Source: Argentina anserina (Eukaryota > Streptophyta > Magnoliopsida > Rosales > Rosaceae). From it: DNA of 64,000 nt. Shown in pieces: positions 9,938-22,100 of the stretch; position 1 is the first letter of the stretch, and the number at the start of each line of letters is the position of its first letter. Under the pieces are notes generated by a model that saw nothing but the letters and a program-made list of their open reading frames with translations, was not told the DNA's origin and ran no database searches. The stretch spans positions 21,514,001 to 21,578,000 of the forward strand of contig NC_065872.1 of NCBI RefSeq assembly GCF_933775445.1. The letters are read 5' to 3'. The translations under genes were made by a program, and so were the position numbers.

Positions 9938-10499
9938 GTGATAGCTGAGATGACCAATGGTGGAGTTGATAGGAGTGTTGAGTGCACTGGAAGCGTTCAA
10001 GCTATGATCTCTGCATTTGAATGTGTTCATAATGTAAGCTTCTGTCTAACGCTTATGTGTTCTTGTTGGTAGTTGCTTTTGAAGTTTTAACAAGTAACTT
10101 AGCTTCTTTTGTCCGAATTCAGGGTTGGGGGGTTGCTGTACTTGTTGGAGTGCCAAACAAAGATGATGCGTTCAAAACCCATCCAATGAACTTCTTAAAC
10201 GAGAGGACTCTTAAGGGTACTTTCTATGGTAACTACAAGCCTCGCACTGACCTTCCTCGTGTTGTGGAGATGTACATGAACAAGGTAATCACATGTTTAC
10301 AATCCATTCTAGCAACCAGCTTTGGATGCTCTGATATTGTAGCAAACACTAATTTGACGTGAGAAATTATTTTGGTATGCAGGAGCTGGAAGTGGACAAA
10401 TTTATCACTCACTATGTTCCTTTCTCTGAGATCAACAAGGCTTTCGATTACATGTTCGCATGACAGGGAATCCGGTGCATCATCCGCATGGAGCATTAG
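9938..10499 (+). pseudogene. Captured C-terminal exons of alcohol dehydrogenase
   Basis: Three exons match the end of class P plant ADH: 9938-10033 ([20 protein letters not shown], then [12 protein letters not shown]), 10123-10284 ([48 protein letters not shown]) and 10383 to about 10499 ([26 protein letters not shown]). Introns with GT-AG borders are kept. A premature TGA at 10461-10463 precedes the still recognisable tail GIRCIIRM, showing decay after capture. The catalytic zinc-binding domain is absent, so no enzyme can be made. The intact parental gene is not in the window. Confidence 0.9.
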
Positions 10500-11173
10500 A
10501 TCACCTGAACTCTCCTCGTTTTGATTTTAATCAACGGTTTTACTTGATGTGTTCAACTATAGACTATCCAATGATTCTATCAAACTGGGTTCAGCTACAA
10601 TTGCTATTTTCCAGGTAACCTTCATATAACTAGTATAAAGTTGAAGACTTTGAGCACAAATTGAAAGACCCAGATACAAACATGAAATGAAGAATGGGAT
10701 TTGATGCCAAGGTTATCAAAACACATTGTTTGAATCTGAAAACCATATTACCCGTCAAGATATACATAAGAACATTTGAAGTATATATGATAGAACCTCA
10801 ATGATTAGGAAAGATCATATACCTGTGCCTTTGCTGAAAGATCATATACTTGTTCCTTTGCTTGAGAGATCCCGATCAAGAGCAGTATTGCCTAGAGATT
10901 TGAGGCTTGCGACTGAGTGAGAGGCAGAAAATGGTGTTTCTGAAATGAGATTTCGGTTTTAGGTTTTAGTTTTATTTTTTTAATTGTCAAATTGCTGACG
11001 TGGCGTATCTATTGCTGATGTGGCGTGTCGGTCAACGTATCCGGAAGTCAACATTTTGCGATACTCCACGTGGCGTGCCCGATACGTAAAAAATACGTAT
11101 CGTGTCGTATCGGCGTGTCGGAGCGTGTCGGACACGGCGACATGCCTCCTCTTGCCGTATCCATGCAACATAG

Positions 11174-11181
11174 AGTCTCAG
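11174..11181. repeat. 8-bp target-site duplication, right copy
   Basis: AGTCTCAG, identical to 9205-9212. Confidence 0.9.
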
Positions 11182-12578
11182 ACTAGTGTTTCAGTACTGC
11201 TGCATTGACCTTGCATCTAGAGTATCTACGTTTCTTTTTTTCTATTCTTTTTTGGTGAGTATAGAGGGCTTAGCAGGACTACTCTTTGCTAATAGATCGT
11301 CCTTCTCAAATTAATTTTTGATATTGGTTTATCTACCATTGATAGCAAAATGCTGGTCGTGGTTTTTCCTCTTTTTACCTTTTTATTTCTATAATAAACT
11401 TGGCAGTTATCAGTAAGCAGTTAAATATCAGTAACCAAGAAGACAGGAGTAATAAGGAACAGACTGCTACACACTTGTCCTTTCAGTATCACAAATTTTA
11501 GCAACTCCGGCAAGGAGCCAATAAGTAGGGCAGGGAGGATCCTTCATTTCCTAGTCGTGTTTGCTACTTAACTAGACTGAGGTGAACCTATGCTTGTTTG
11601 CAGGATCATTTCCCCCAGATTTTTTTATCTAAAAATTGAAAGCAGTGTCAATTACAAGTTTCACTAATGTGAGTACAGTAAAGAAACACAGGTTGAATAC
11701 AGTACAATGTATTACTGAAGTAAAAGTCAGTTTTTTATTTTTAAATCATATGTTGGAAGGAAAGAACAAAAGATATGCTGGTTTAAGATTGCCTTGCTCG
11801 TTGTATCATAAGTTATAAATCTCTGTTTTTTTTTATTACTGAGGCAAAAATTTCATTCTATAGCTGTAAGATAAATTGCTCGCCTCTATTGCCTACATAA
11901 ATGGCGGCTCACTAGAAGGACTTAGCTAATGCCACTTAATTAGGACATAACGACCTTTCTTATTGGTGAAACGAAATTGTACGTGAGCTTTTCGAGAGAA
12001 AAATTCCAGGGTCTATATATGCATGATTTTATATTTAAAGGGTGGAAGCTATATTAAACTTTCATATCATTCGATGGGATAATACCTGTGTATTTATAAT
12101 AATCTCTTGAATTTTAGACTTCAAATAAACGTTAGCTACACTTCCATTAACTCGATATATCCACACGACTCCGAACATTCGGCCAGTGCAACACAAATAA
12201 CGTAGTAAATTTTCATTCAAACTGATGAAATTTTGAAATGGACTAATTCTCCAACGCAATGAATAACAATTACGAGTGATTTTGTTTCTTTCAACTCAAA
12301 AGAGATTGATACTAAAGGACTGTATCAGTTGACAATCAATCGAGTCAATTCAGCACTTTCAACCTAATGACAAATCATAACAAAACAAGGAAACCCATTT
12401 GAACCTCACTCTACAATATTATTTCGAGTATCATAACAAAGACGACAATGCAAATAGACTTGTTAGTGTCCTCAGAATAGCATAAACCATCTAGAGAACA
12501 GCAGAGTTATCAGACTATGGTCTTGAATCCACAAGGTTTGACAAAGATCAGGAGCTACCATTGGGCGTTATCTTTTTC
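11182..12578. other. Intergenic, includes SF3B3 3' UTR
   Basis: AT-rich DNA with no credible gene. The stretch nearest 12578 is likely the 3' UTR of the minus-strand SF3B3 gene. Small open frames in it lack any recognisable feature. Confidence 0.5.
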
Positions 12579-15500
12579 TTAGATGATCTTATTTCGAATT
12601 TCCTCAAGTTTCTTCAGTATCTCTCCAGGAGTTCTGTCCAACTCGTCTGCAATTTTCCTCTGTAGATCCATAGGCAAAGTTGGGTACTGCTCACATAGAT
12701 CTCCATCGATAACATCCTGCATAATTAATCATTAGCAAATTGAAACATGTACATAAATCCATGTGAGATTGTAAGATAAGACATTTGAAATACTTGAAGA
12801 GTCCAAGTAACCCCAGACGCATCAAGGTAATAAACGGCAGCTGAATTACCTTAACCGGGAAATAAGCTGATCTGTAAGCCATGTGATCTCTTCCACACAA
12901 GGGGGGATGTTCTTGTCTCATATACATCTCCAGGTGAGAGAAGAAGTCAACATCATCACGAGAGGTGAATGCAAGCAATGCACCCAAACTACCCATCACT
13001 GTCCCATAAATGATACACTCACCACCACCTGGAATGAGAGATGCCTTCTGCAAGCAGCTGACCACATCACCAACATGAAATTGCACTATCTCCTCGACTT
13101 TGTTGGGAGCACCATTCAACTTTCCTTGCTCCCATTTTATCCTCCCACCTGTTGGATCTTCTTCTATCTCATCTGAAACATCCTGTGGCAACCTCACAAA
13201 ATACACATTTCCAAACTTGTCTGCACCCGCCATGGTGTCAAAGTCTATATGAAATGATGCTGTAAGCCATCTTGGAACACAATCATCGGCAAATATGTAT
13301 AGCTGATTCTCATCCCGCCTATACTTGCAGTAGTGGAATGACTGCAAAATAAATTCAAACACCAGAAGAAATAGCTCGTAAGCAACAGTTTGACAGAACA
13401 GCAAGCAAAACAAAATTTTTGTATCTTTAGTATGAAAAGGGCCGATATAATGATATATTGATACATAATAGAGATTAAAGCTAATCTGAAGGCAACACAG
13501 TTGACCGACTCTTCACACATTTTGTATCTTTGACATGGTACAATATTTAAGTCCAACATATATGAGAGAACTTGCACCAAAATTTTCAGCTATTCCACAT
13601 GGTATCTTACCTATACATTATATACTCATTGATGCGAACATTACTAACGGTTGAACGATGTGACAATTTCGCTAACCAATATGCAAGAAATTATGACACA
13701 AAGTTTATAGGGATCCACACCAACTTGTATCTATAAACAAAATGTAGATTCCATCCCTGCGAACAACAATGGATATTGCATGCAAACAACATTGGATAAA
13801 ATTATATATCTGCAAATTGGAAGAAGATCATACCTCTTGAATGTCACCAACGTAAATTCGATCACGATAGGTTTGAATGGATACGATATTGTTCGGAAAC
13901 AGCTTATTCTCACATTTTCTAAGCAATCTTTTCTTTCCCAAATCATATAGCCTGAGCACTGATCCTATCCCAGCGAGTAACCTTCCTTGAAACTGACACA
14001 AAGCAAGAGGGACACCATCCACTTGTGTCTTGTGCAAAAGTTCAAGGGACTTCCCATCATCTAGAAACCGATATATGTGAATATATCCAGCAGTAATACT
14101 TTTTTTGGGCCAGAACTGAAGTCCCTTAGCAGTACCAACGGCCAAAAGTGTACCATACTCCTTATCATGAAAATTCACAGTGCACACACTGAAGGCGGCC
14201 TCGTTATCCAGAAGCTCGAGCAAACAAGTCGTGGTTGCTGTCTTTGGGTCAAGAACTCGAATGCAAGAAGCCCATTTGCCAGACTCTGCCTTGGGATAGC
14301 CATAGTGCTCATCGGAGAGGGGATCATCCTCATTATCACCATTTTCCATATGCTCAACATTACCATTACCGTTTTCACCTAGTTCTGCAGCCTCAAAGCA
14401 CTCCTTTTTATCAGCTTCACGCTCTTCTGCTGTGAATGCTCCTTGATCACTTTCAATAATAACCAAAAGCTTTCGTTTCACTTGAACCACAAACTTTCTA
14501 GGGGTGTACCTCAGAGGAATCACAGTTTCATTAAATGTTTCTCCCAGTCTTTCAATGGTAAAAACCCTTAAAGCACTGCCAGCAACAGCGACTACACCTT
14601 CCGCGCATTGATCAGATGCAAATGAAGCCGCATATTCAAGAGTCTCATATGATAGGGGAGTTAACAGGAAATGTCCTTGATGGATATAACCAAGCCAGGG
14701 GCGACTTGACAAACAAAGCATGGCATGCTTGCCTCTTATGCTAATAGAAAATAGCTTTGGAGCTCTCAGTCCTAAGAATCGAGAGCGGGAATCAGAAAGC
14801 TGACCTGTCACCATATCCACGACTGTTCTGAACAAAATTCCAGTTTGTAAACCGGCATTAAGGAAAAGGTTGGCTGGATGATCAGCACCATCCTCACCAC
14901 CAACTGATGCCTGAACCTCAAGAAACAGGAGAGATTCTGGAATTGAAGAAACACTTTGGACACTCAGAATCTGCATACAGTCATCAGGATCCAATGACAA
15001 GATACGAATTGTGTTGTCATATGAGCCAACCGCAAGGAAACGAGATCTCTGTCTCCCTTCAGGTACTGGGGCAATGTCCAGACAAGCTACATCTCCAGAC
15101 ATTTCATGCTTCTCAACCTCCATTAATTGACCAGTCATATCGACCTCAAAGTATATAAGTTCCCCTCCACTCAGAGCAATTACAACCTGAAGTCTGTTAG
15201 AACCGACCTTGACAATGGTTTTCCTTCCAGGAGTTCTCCATTCATTGATACGCCCGTCTTCCCTAATATGCCTAATGCCATTTGGGTGAACTTGCATGAG
15301 AGAATCATCACCTATCAAAGACACTGCAAGTGACGGGGTAGTATCAAGAAACCCACTGTCATTAACTTCCTCGACTGTCTCACCAATGGAAAGCACAAGA
15401 GTAGCATTAGCGAATGACACCACAATGTATGCATCAAACTCATCACTCACATTCTTTTTCACCGTCCAAACTGCACTCGGCACGCCAGGAAGCTCGGACA

Positions 15501-16839
15501 CAGCCATTTCACTAATAGCCAAACCAGGTCTTAGTATCCTGAGGGATGAACGAGGACCACGCCCACAAAGTGTAAATATTTGAGGTGTTTCTTCTTCGAA
15601 GAGATTAGAAACCTTCATATCCATTATCGGCATCAAGCTCTCAACCTGATCAATCCTCACGAGGTTCTTCAGCTTTCTAGGCTTGAAATAGACCGGCTGG
15701 AAACCCTCTTCAGTCTCCATCAAAGTAGCCGAGGAAGACTCAACATCAGGATCTTCACCTATTGCCTGGAATTGGTACAAAGAGTGGTTCCCAAACTCCG
15801 AAGCAGCAAACAAAAATCCCGATTTCAACACACAGATTGAAGTTGTAACCGGAATCGTATCAAAGTACTTGATCTTCAACTCGGAGACGATATCATTGTT
15901 ATGCTCCAAAGTGACCTTGAACATGTCTCCATACTCGGTCTGCAAAAGAAAGAAGAACATGGACTTCTGCTTGTGAGTGGCTGCCGAGACTACAAGAACC
16001 CCACGCTCCGCAGGCAAATCGTCACGCCTCGGAATCACAGCCCTCACGTCCGGCTGCCCCTGGTTCTTATAAATCACAAAATTCTCCGCACAGACCAACA
16101 CACCGCTCGGCCCATCCCCACCTCCAGGAACAGTCACCAGCAGATTGGCACCATTATCGACCTGGTCAGACCACTTCCTTGACACATGGTTAAGCCCCAA
16201 ATCCAGCTCGTACAAGGTCAAATGCTTCTGCGCCTCCCTCTGGGCGGTCCCACTCGAATCTTGATCCACCTCTGAGTAATCCAACTCAATGGCAGCGAAG
16301 ATCGGATTGTCAAACCCACAGTCGACTCCGCAGATGGAATACACTATCGTATGCGACTTATGAGCCTCCAGCGGCGACGATATGGTCAACCTGGCAGCGG
16401 TGTCCCTGTTCAAAACATAAACTAGCTTCTGCTTCTCACAGGCACCGACCATAACGGCCCGCCCTTTCGGGTCGATAGCCAAGTACTGACCCGGCACTAT
16501 CCTCCTGCATCCGGATTTACCAAACGTCTCCTGGTGGATCTTGTCAAAGACGTTTTTCTCCTTGTTGTACTCGAGAATTACAATGCGGCCCGAATCGGAG
16601 CCGACTACGATGTAGTCTTTCTGGGAGCCGGTGAGCCTAAACTGAGCCAGGGACCTAATGGCGCCGAAGGCTTCGACGGAGAGGAGGGTTTGGATCTTCC
16701 CGTTGTCGTCGGGGCGGATGAGGTCGAGCACCTTGCCTCTGGCCACCACGATTTCTTGCGTCTTTCCGCCGGAGAAGTTGCCGTTGATGGCGCAGACTAT
16801 GCCGGTCGCGCGCTGGAGAGTGAGGCTGTAGAGGTACAT
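12579..16839 (-). CDS. Splicing factor 3B subunit 3 (SF3B3/SAP130)
   Basis: Three exons: 16839-13834 (1002 codons), 13341-12850 (164 codons) and 12716-12579 (45 codons plus TAA); both introns are phase 0 with GT-AG borders. The 1211-aa product equals the length of plant SAP130 (about 1210-1215). It belongs to the DDB1/CPSF160 family of triple beta-propeller proteins and is a core scaffold of the SF3b complex in U2 snRNP, binding near the branch site in the nucleus. Visible marks: N-terminal MYLYSLTLQRATGIVCAING, the MMS1-type propeller region in the first two thirds, and the CPSF_A region near the end (RDRIYVGDIQE joining SFHYCKYRRDENQLYIFADD, then PRWLTASFHIDFDTMAGADK). A low-complexity acidic loop (ENGNGNVEHMENGDNEDD) lies around residues 835-860. 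The end reads LKKLEEIRNKII. No disruptions were seen. The large first exon holding 83% of the coding sequence is notable. Confidence 0.96.
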
Positions 16840-16923
16840 GGCATATGGAGATTTCGGGGTCGACGGGTTTTGGAGGTTTCGAACCCTTTTTAGGGTTTTG
16901 GAGAATGGAGTGAGACCGACTGT

Positions 16924-16947
16924 GAGAGAGAGAGAGAGAGAGAGAGG
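16924..16947. repeat. (GA)n microsatellite in the SF3B3 5' leader
   Basis: About twelve GA units, 85-108 bp upstream of the SF3B3 start (CT repeat in the sense direction). CT-rich leaders near the transcription start are common in plant genes; any regulatory role here is inference. Confidence 0.85.
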
Positions 16948-17519
16948 GACGGACCTTCGAGATTTCTATGGAATAGCGGGTTAGATGTTTCTTTTTGGTC
17001 CCTGTGTTTAGACCATATTACATTTGCAAATTCACCCCATTTTAGTCTATGTGATATTTCCCGAGGTTATAAATCATAATCGACAGATTTACCGGAGAAA
17101 AAGGAAAATCAATAGCTTTTATTTTGTCCGAGGAAATCCCCAATAGCTTATGAAGGTTTCAAGGAGTAAAAGAAAAGGTCGTCGATCCGCTCAGAGCCAC
17201 AGTTGAAGGAAGAAGATTAGGTCCGGGAAGCCTCAAGATGGCTACGTAAAGCGATCACAACGTAACTCCGTACCAGAGGTAAATACAACATATTCATTCG
17301 TTCGTGCTGTTTTAACATTCTAGAGGTACATGGACAAGGAAATATATACAATAACGTCGAAAGTCCTATGTGACCCATCATGCTTCCTACGTAGCATAGG
17401 AAAAGAAAAAAGCGTGATCCTCTCAGAATATAAAACCGTAACCGTCTGGAGATAACATCTGCATAGATATCAGCTGCTTCCACATACAGAGGCTTTATTC
17501 ACAATATATACATTCCACT
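16948..17519. other. Short intergenic region between two minus-strand genes
   Basis: Contains the SF3B3 promoter side and the 3' UTR of the membrane-protein gene. An open frame on the minus strand at 17217-17483 lies in that UTR and shows no domain; I do not call it. Confidence 0.5.
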
Positions 17520-20500
17520 TCAACCTGAAGCCTTGTGAGCATGCCTTCCATAAGAGTAGGCTGAAATGGTCGAACCAGTCACGCTAAGTGAGCGCTGAGC
17601 AAGGCTTAGACATTTCTTACTTGCCAACCACACGCACCAAAAGAACCCGATCCAACCTAGTAAGGGAACAAAAATTATCGATTAAGAGCCTCATTTGATG
17701 AGAACTTGCATCGTATTATAATTGAAGTATGATCTACCAAGCAATTATCAGGATAATGCAGGACATGGATTAAATCTCAAAGCCGCATACCCAGCTGCAA
17801 CTATATACAAACAATGTAGCATAAAGAGAATCAAGCGGGACTAAGCTTTGTATCTTTTATTGCTCAAGGAGATTCACTAAACATGTAACCACACCATGAT
17901 GGGCAAATATGTATCTATATTTGATAAAACAGAGACCAATAGGACCCCTAAAGAATCAGACAATCAAGCTAATCAGCTTTGACCCAAAACTTGAAATTCA
18001 AATTAGACTAAATTAGTGTTTCTAGTCGTGCCCAACAATTGTAACTGCTTGAAAAATTAAAAAAGAATTATAAAAAAAACAATCGGTAGATTAGAGTGAT
18101 AGGTGCTATGGTTTCTGCCAACTAACTTTCTGGAAAATATGATTTGATCTTAGATAAGTACTACTGATGAACTAATTTTGTACCTGTGGTAATCAGAACA
18201 GCTACAATTGCAGAAATTGTTGTAGCAGAAACAACAAAAATGGCAACTGATAGTGCCCCAATGTATATAGCTGCTATAAAGGTAAAGAAGAGGGCCAAGA
18301 ATCCTCCTGCAGCTGCCAAAGATAACAAAAGCGAGAGAACAATGGCATTGAAAGTTGCTGCCAGGAAAAAAAGCATAAAGACAAGCAATCCTGTCAAACC
18401 CAGAAGAGTGATTGTGCCAACCTGCAGCAAAAGATTCAATTGTTAACCAAATTATGTATCTGAGTTTATATACATCAATATAAGGGTATCAGAAGTGTAA
18501 CTTGAAAGTTAGATGGATCCAAATTGGTTTTTTTTTTTTTTCAAAAAGCCCAAAACAATAGGAAAATGAAGTTTCAAAAGGCATGCGTTAGTCCTTTACC
18601 ATTTGTCCATGCATATTAAAAGTAACCATATCGAGAAGACAATTATTAGTGGTACTAAAGTATATCAAAACGAACTATGAAATATAGTACACTTTCCATG
18701 AAAAGTAGACATATCGATGGATAAAATGCTATCAGAAAAAAGAATAATAATAATAATAACTCAGAAGCCTGAATAGTAAATAGTCAGAGTTGATGAATGA
18801 AAGAGATTTCTTGTTTACAAGCACAGAAGCTCCGCAGCCTAGAACGAAATTTTAATTAAGTGCAAGCTTGAGTAACAAATAAAAAAATCTTTATAACTTG
18901 AACCAGGACTATTACAATTAATCTTGTTAAGCTTTGGTTATGAGTCACAACTCACTAATGTTCCATGTATTCTGTGATTTATCAGATCCCCCAACTAATG
19001 GAAAGGGAATTTAACCAAAGTTAGTTAACCTCAGAAAGACTGGATACATCTTCTAGAAGAGACCCCTACAGAATCCATCAACACAGATAACCTTTTCCTT
19101 GCGAAGTGGTAATCTATCACAATATTTTTTTGTGGCAGCATGCAACAGAAGATTCGGTGACCTAGAAATAGTTAATATAGTATCAAATGAGCACTAGACA
19201 GCTGAAAACGCTAGATGCCATTTTGCAGCAGATAAAAGCCGCATCAACTTGGTGGTACTACCCTTCACTGGATACATTTTTTGAAGTATTCTGTAGTTAC
19301 CCTTAGAAACTATCAGGCCTGCTAAACTTTAGCCAAAAGAGGTCCTTTCAGACAAAAAATGAACTACATGCTTCTTAAGAGAAGCTTCTCAGGACATCTG
19401 TGAACGTCTGAACTCCTGGATCTTTATTTTGTGAAAATATTGGGTACATTTCTCTTGATTGAAGAAGACAGCATTTCACCTGCTCACTAAGTGAGCGATA
19501 AACTCATGCATAGTCAAACAGCTGTTCAATTGCTAAACTACAGGAATGTGTCACTTACACAAAGGGTTCACTCAAATTTTGCAACAAGATGGGCCTTTAA
19601 TCGGTATAATTCAGTAAAGCAGCATATCCAGGGTTTCTAAGAAATCATATGGAACTGGCATACTAGCAAAGGGCATATAAATCCCTAATGTTGACACATA
19701 TGTACATCTTCTAGAGCTGAAGAATAAGCAGCTAGATATTAATACTTTAGGAAAATTTCCCTTTTTCAAAAGAGAAGAAACTTTAGCTGTCAGGTGACTA
19801 TTTGTCAGCCCATCACTGTTAGATTAAGACTATAAAAGAGATTCTCAGACGAAAATTTCAAGCAGCGTTAGAAAAGGTAAGCTTTGTTAGTTCGTTACAA
19901 TAGGGCATGAAGCTGTAATATCATGACATACGTAGGATGAAAGTACATACTAAGGACAAGATGTCCACTATCAACTAACAATTTTAACTAAAAGTCTAAA
20001 ACTAAGGAGTACATTGAAATACTAAAAACATAAGAACAATAAAATGAAGACATAAGAGACATGATCAAAACACAACAGCCTTCGAATCCATAAATATAGT
20101 ATACAAAAAACTACATCCAAACTCAGGAGAAACAGATTCCCAGAGCGAAGACAAGTAGTGAACTTATGTCCCACACAAGTGATCTATCTCCTCTCCCTAG
20201 CTCTCAGAGAGACTTACTTATTCCATCCCATCTACACCACTCCAAAACTGCCATCACAGCACTTAACCTCCAAAAAACATTCCTTTTATTCTTTCCTCCA
20301 AACAATTTATACCTCACACAATAAGGTCCCCATAAATTTATTTCTGCCATAAGCGCGTATTAGAGAGGGCCAACAAAGGAGCCCCCATGATCTGTAAATC
20401 AAGCAGCATTTATACTAATTATACACAAACATCACTCCAAATGTGGGGAGAGAGGCACAAGGATGTGCGACTGTCTGAACCCAACTGGCCGGAAAAATTC

Positions 20501-21130
20501 ATCCTCCCAACAACAATTCTCTCAATTCGCGCTTGTGTGACTTCAAGAGAAGACACATGTGTATGATCCAACTTCAACACAGTGACATTTGGCCTAGTAA
20601 GAACCAGAACTAGTGTTTCTAAGGCAACTAGCATAACAGTTCAACTCCAACCTTAAAGCTACAGTGTAACCAGAAGGATGTGCATATACACACATACATA
20701 CCCAAGCTTATGAAAACCCCAGAGAAAAACATCACAGATTTAGAAATGCGAAATAATAGGAGGAAACAAGAAGCCAGAAACAACAACAGCAACAACAGCA
20801 ACGACAACGTTGTTAGTTGAGAAGTGAGTAAAAACCACTCACAGAGATGACGAGGAGTGGTCGGAGAGGACTGCCCTGACGAGTCCAGACAAGCACGCTC
20901 CGACCAGTGTTTCTAGAAGCTTCCCGGAAGCGCGGAGCATTCTCGGCGACGGAGGTCTTGATCCGGCGAAACAGCGGAGCGCCACTGTCGTCGGGGCCCG
21001 GAAACAGAATGGCACAGAGAAGACGGTTGACGACACCGAAGAGAGTGTCGTCGTCGTCCCGGCGGTGGATTGGCTTGGTCTCCTCGCCTTCGCTGACCTC
21101 CACGTCGACTCCACCGTTGTGCTCCGCCAT
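17520..21130 (-). CDS. Small multi-pass membrane protein, function unknown
   Basis: Three exons: 21130-20843 (96 codons), 18421-18184 (79 codons plus one base) and 17656-17520 (ending TGA), joined by GT-AG introns, giving 220 residues. The N-terminus (MAEHNGGVDVEVSEGEETKP) is acidic and hydrophilic; a basic patch with ENAPRFREASRNTGRSVLVW precedes a long hydrophobic block from about residue 90 to 190 (LLVISVGTITLLGLTGLLVF; FFLAATFNAIVLSLLLSLAA; AAIYIGALSVAIFVVSATTI; AIVAVLITTGWIGFFWCVWL), enough for about four membrane spans. The tail SVTGSTISAYSYGRHAHKAS is hydrophilic. It resembles a family of uncharacterised plant transmembrane proteins; I do not know a function. The first intron is unusually long (2.4 kb). 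The exon-intron structure is clean, so the gene is probably functional. Confidence 0.8.
18422..20842 (-). other. Long first intron of the membrane-protein gene
   Basis: 2421-bp intron with donor gtgagt and acceptor ttgctgcag. AT-rich, with no ORF or repeat that I recognise. An alternative promoter or a non-coding transcript inside it cannot be judged from sequence alone. Confidence 0.6.
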
Positions 21131-22100
21131 TGGTTTTTTTTCGTTTTCAGACTCAGATTTTCAGGATATGTTTGTTTCTTTTTTTGGTTTTGTTTGTTTG
21201 TTAATTTGTTGTATTAATGGTGTGTTGTATTTAAGATGGAGGAAAATGACAGGAGAAACGCAAAAGATGATAAAGATTAGTGCAATCACTGCAAAGGTGA
21301 ACTTTTGGGTACATGCGACTCTTTTTTCACTGTGTTTGGCACTACGTACCGACATCCAAATTTGGGTTTGAACTTTGAAGGAACGAGGAGTTTGAGGTGA
21401 GTTAAACGAAACTTCATAGTCATGTCATATGGTTTCTCTCTTTGATCATTGTGTCGATTAATTGTGGTATTGGTGAAATTATAATGTCTATTAAGTTTTT
21501 AAACCTTGAAATGATTGCACAAACTTGATGGGCATTTTGAGTAGCATATAATTGATATACTATTTGCTTATTTTGGTTGAGAATTGAGAAAGTTATGGTG
21601 TTTTAGACTAGCGTTATTTGTTGATTCTTAACAATAACGATTTGGTTAGATTCAGGGACTTACCAGGCTCTTTGAGACCTCAATTATATACAAAACACAC
21701 GGCAATGTAGAGGGTTTCATCCCCTTTCCGTAGGATCAAGAATCATATAATATGTTAATAATTGTGTCTTGTAGGGAACTTTAATGTTGGAGAGTTGTAT
21801 CTGATTTTTCTGGTACAAAATATGGGTTCAAATGAGAGGTGTAACATGATAAAACGATGGCTACTACTGCCACATAATCTGTCAATATCACAATTGAGGT
21901 TAGGATTGAGTTTAGGCCTTACTTGCCTTATGATCATTCGTGTATTTTATTTCTATTCATAATTTGTTTTTGTTATTCACTAGTTTGGGAGCCCATGCTT
22001 TCCAGCGGGTCATCTAATTGTGCATTCCACAACATATACCTTAGTGGGATTTTCTTATTTTCTTTTGTTTTGATGAAATCTTGTTTAGTGTGAAGAAAAT
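21131..22100. other. Intergenic DNA
   Basis: Includes the promoter of the minus-strand membrane-protein gene. No credible gene. The first ~200 bp upstream of the ATG are T-rich on the plus strand. Confidence 0.4.

Larger units (their letters stand above)
9213..11173. mobile_element. hAT-type non-autonomous transposon carrying captured gene pieces
   Basis: The 1961-bp element starts CTATGTTGCACGGACACGG and ends, in reverse complement, CTATGTTGCATGGATACGG (17 of 19 positions equal). It is bounded by a perfect 8-bp duplication, the size typical of hAT elements. Subterminal regions on both sides repeat acacgg/cgtgtc words. There is no transposase. Inside are an exon of an RNase PH-type gene (minus) and three exons of an alcohol dehydrogenase gene (plus), each with introns, so the capture was at DNA level. 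An (AT)n run is at about 9284-9301. Confidence 0.85.

Noticed and set aside
14077..16893. Several plus-strand open frames of 60-119 codons
   Set aside because: They are antisense shadows of the GC-richer SF3B3 exon; no recognisable protein features.
17217..17483. 88-codon minus-strand frame downstream of the membrane-protein gene
   Set aside because: Lies in the probable 3' UTR; no domain, and the upstream gene's stop at 17520 is well supported.
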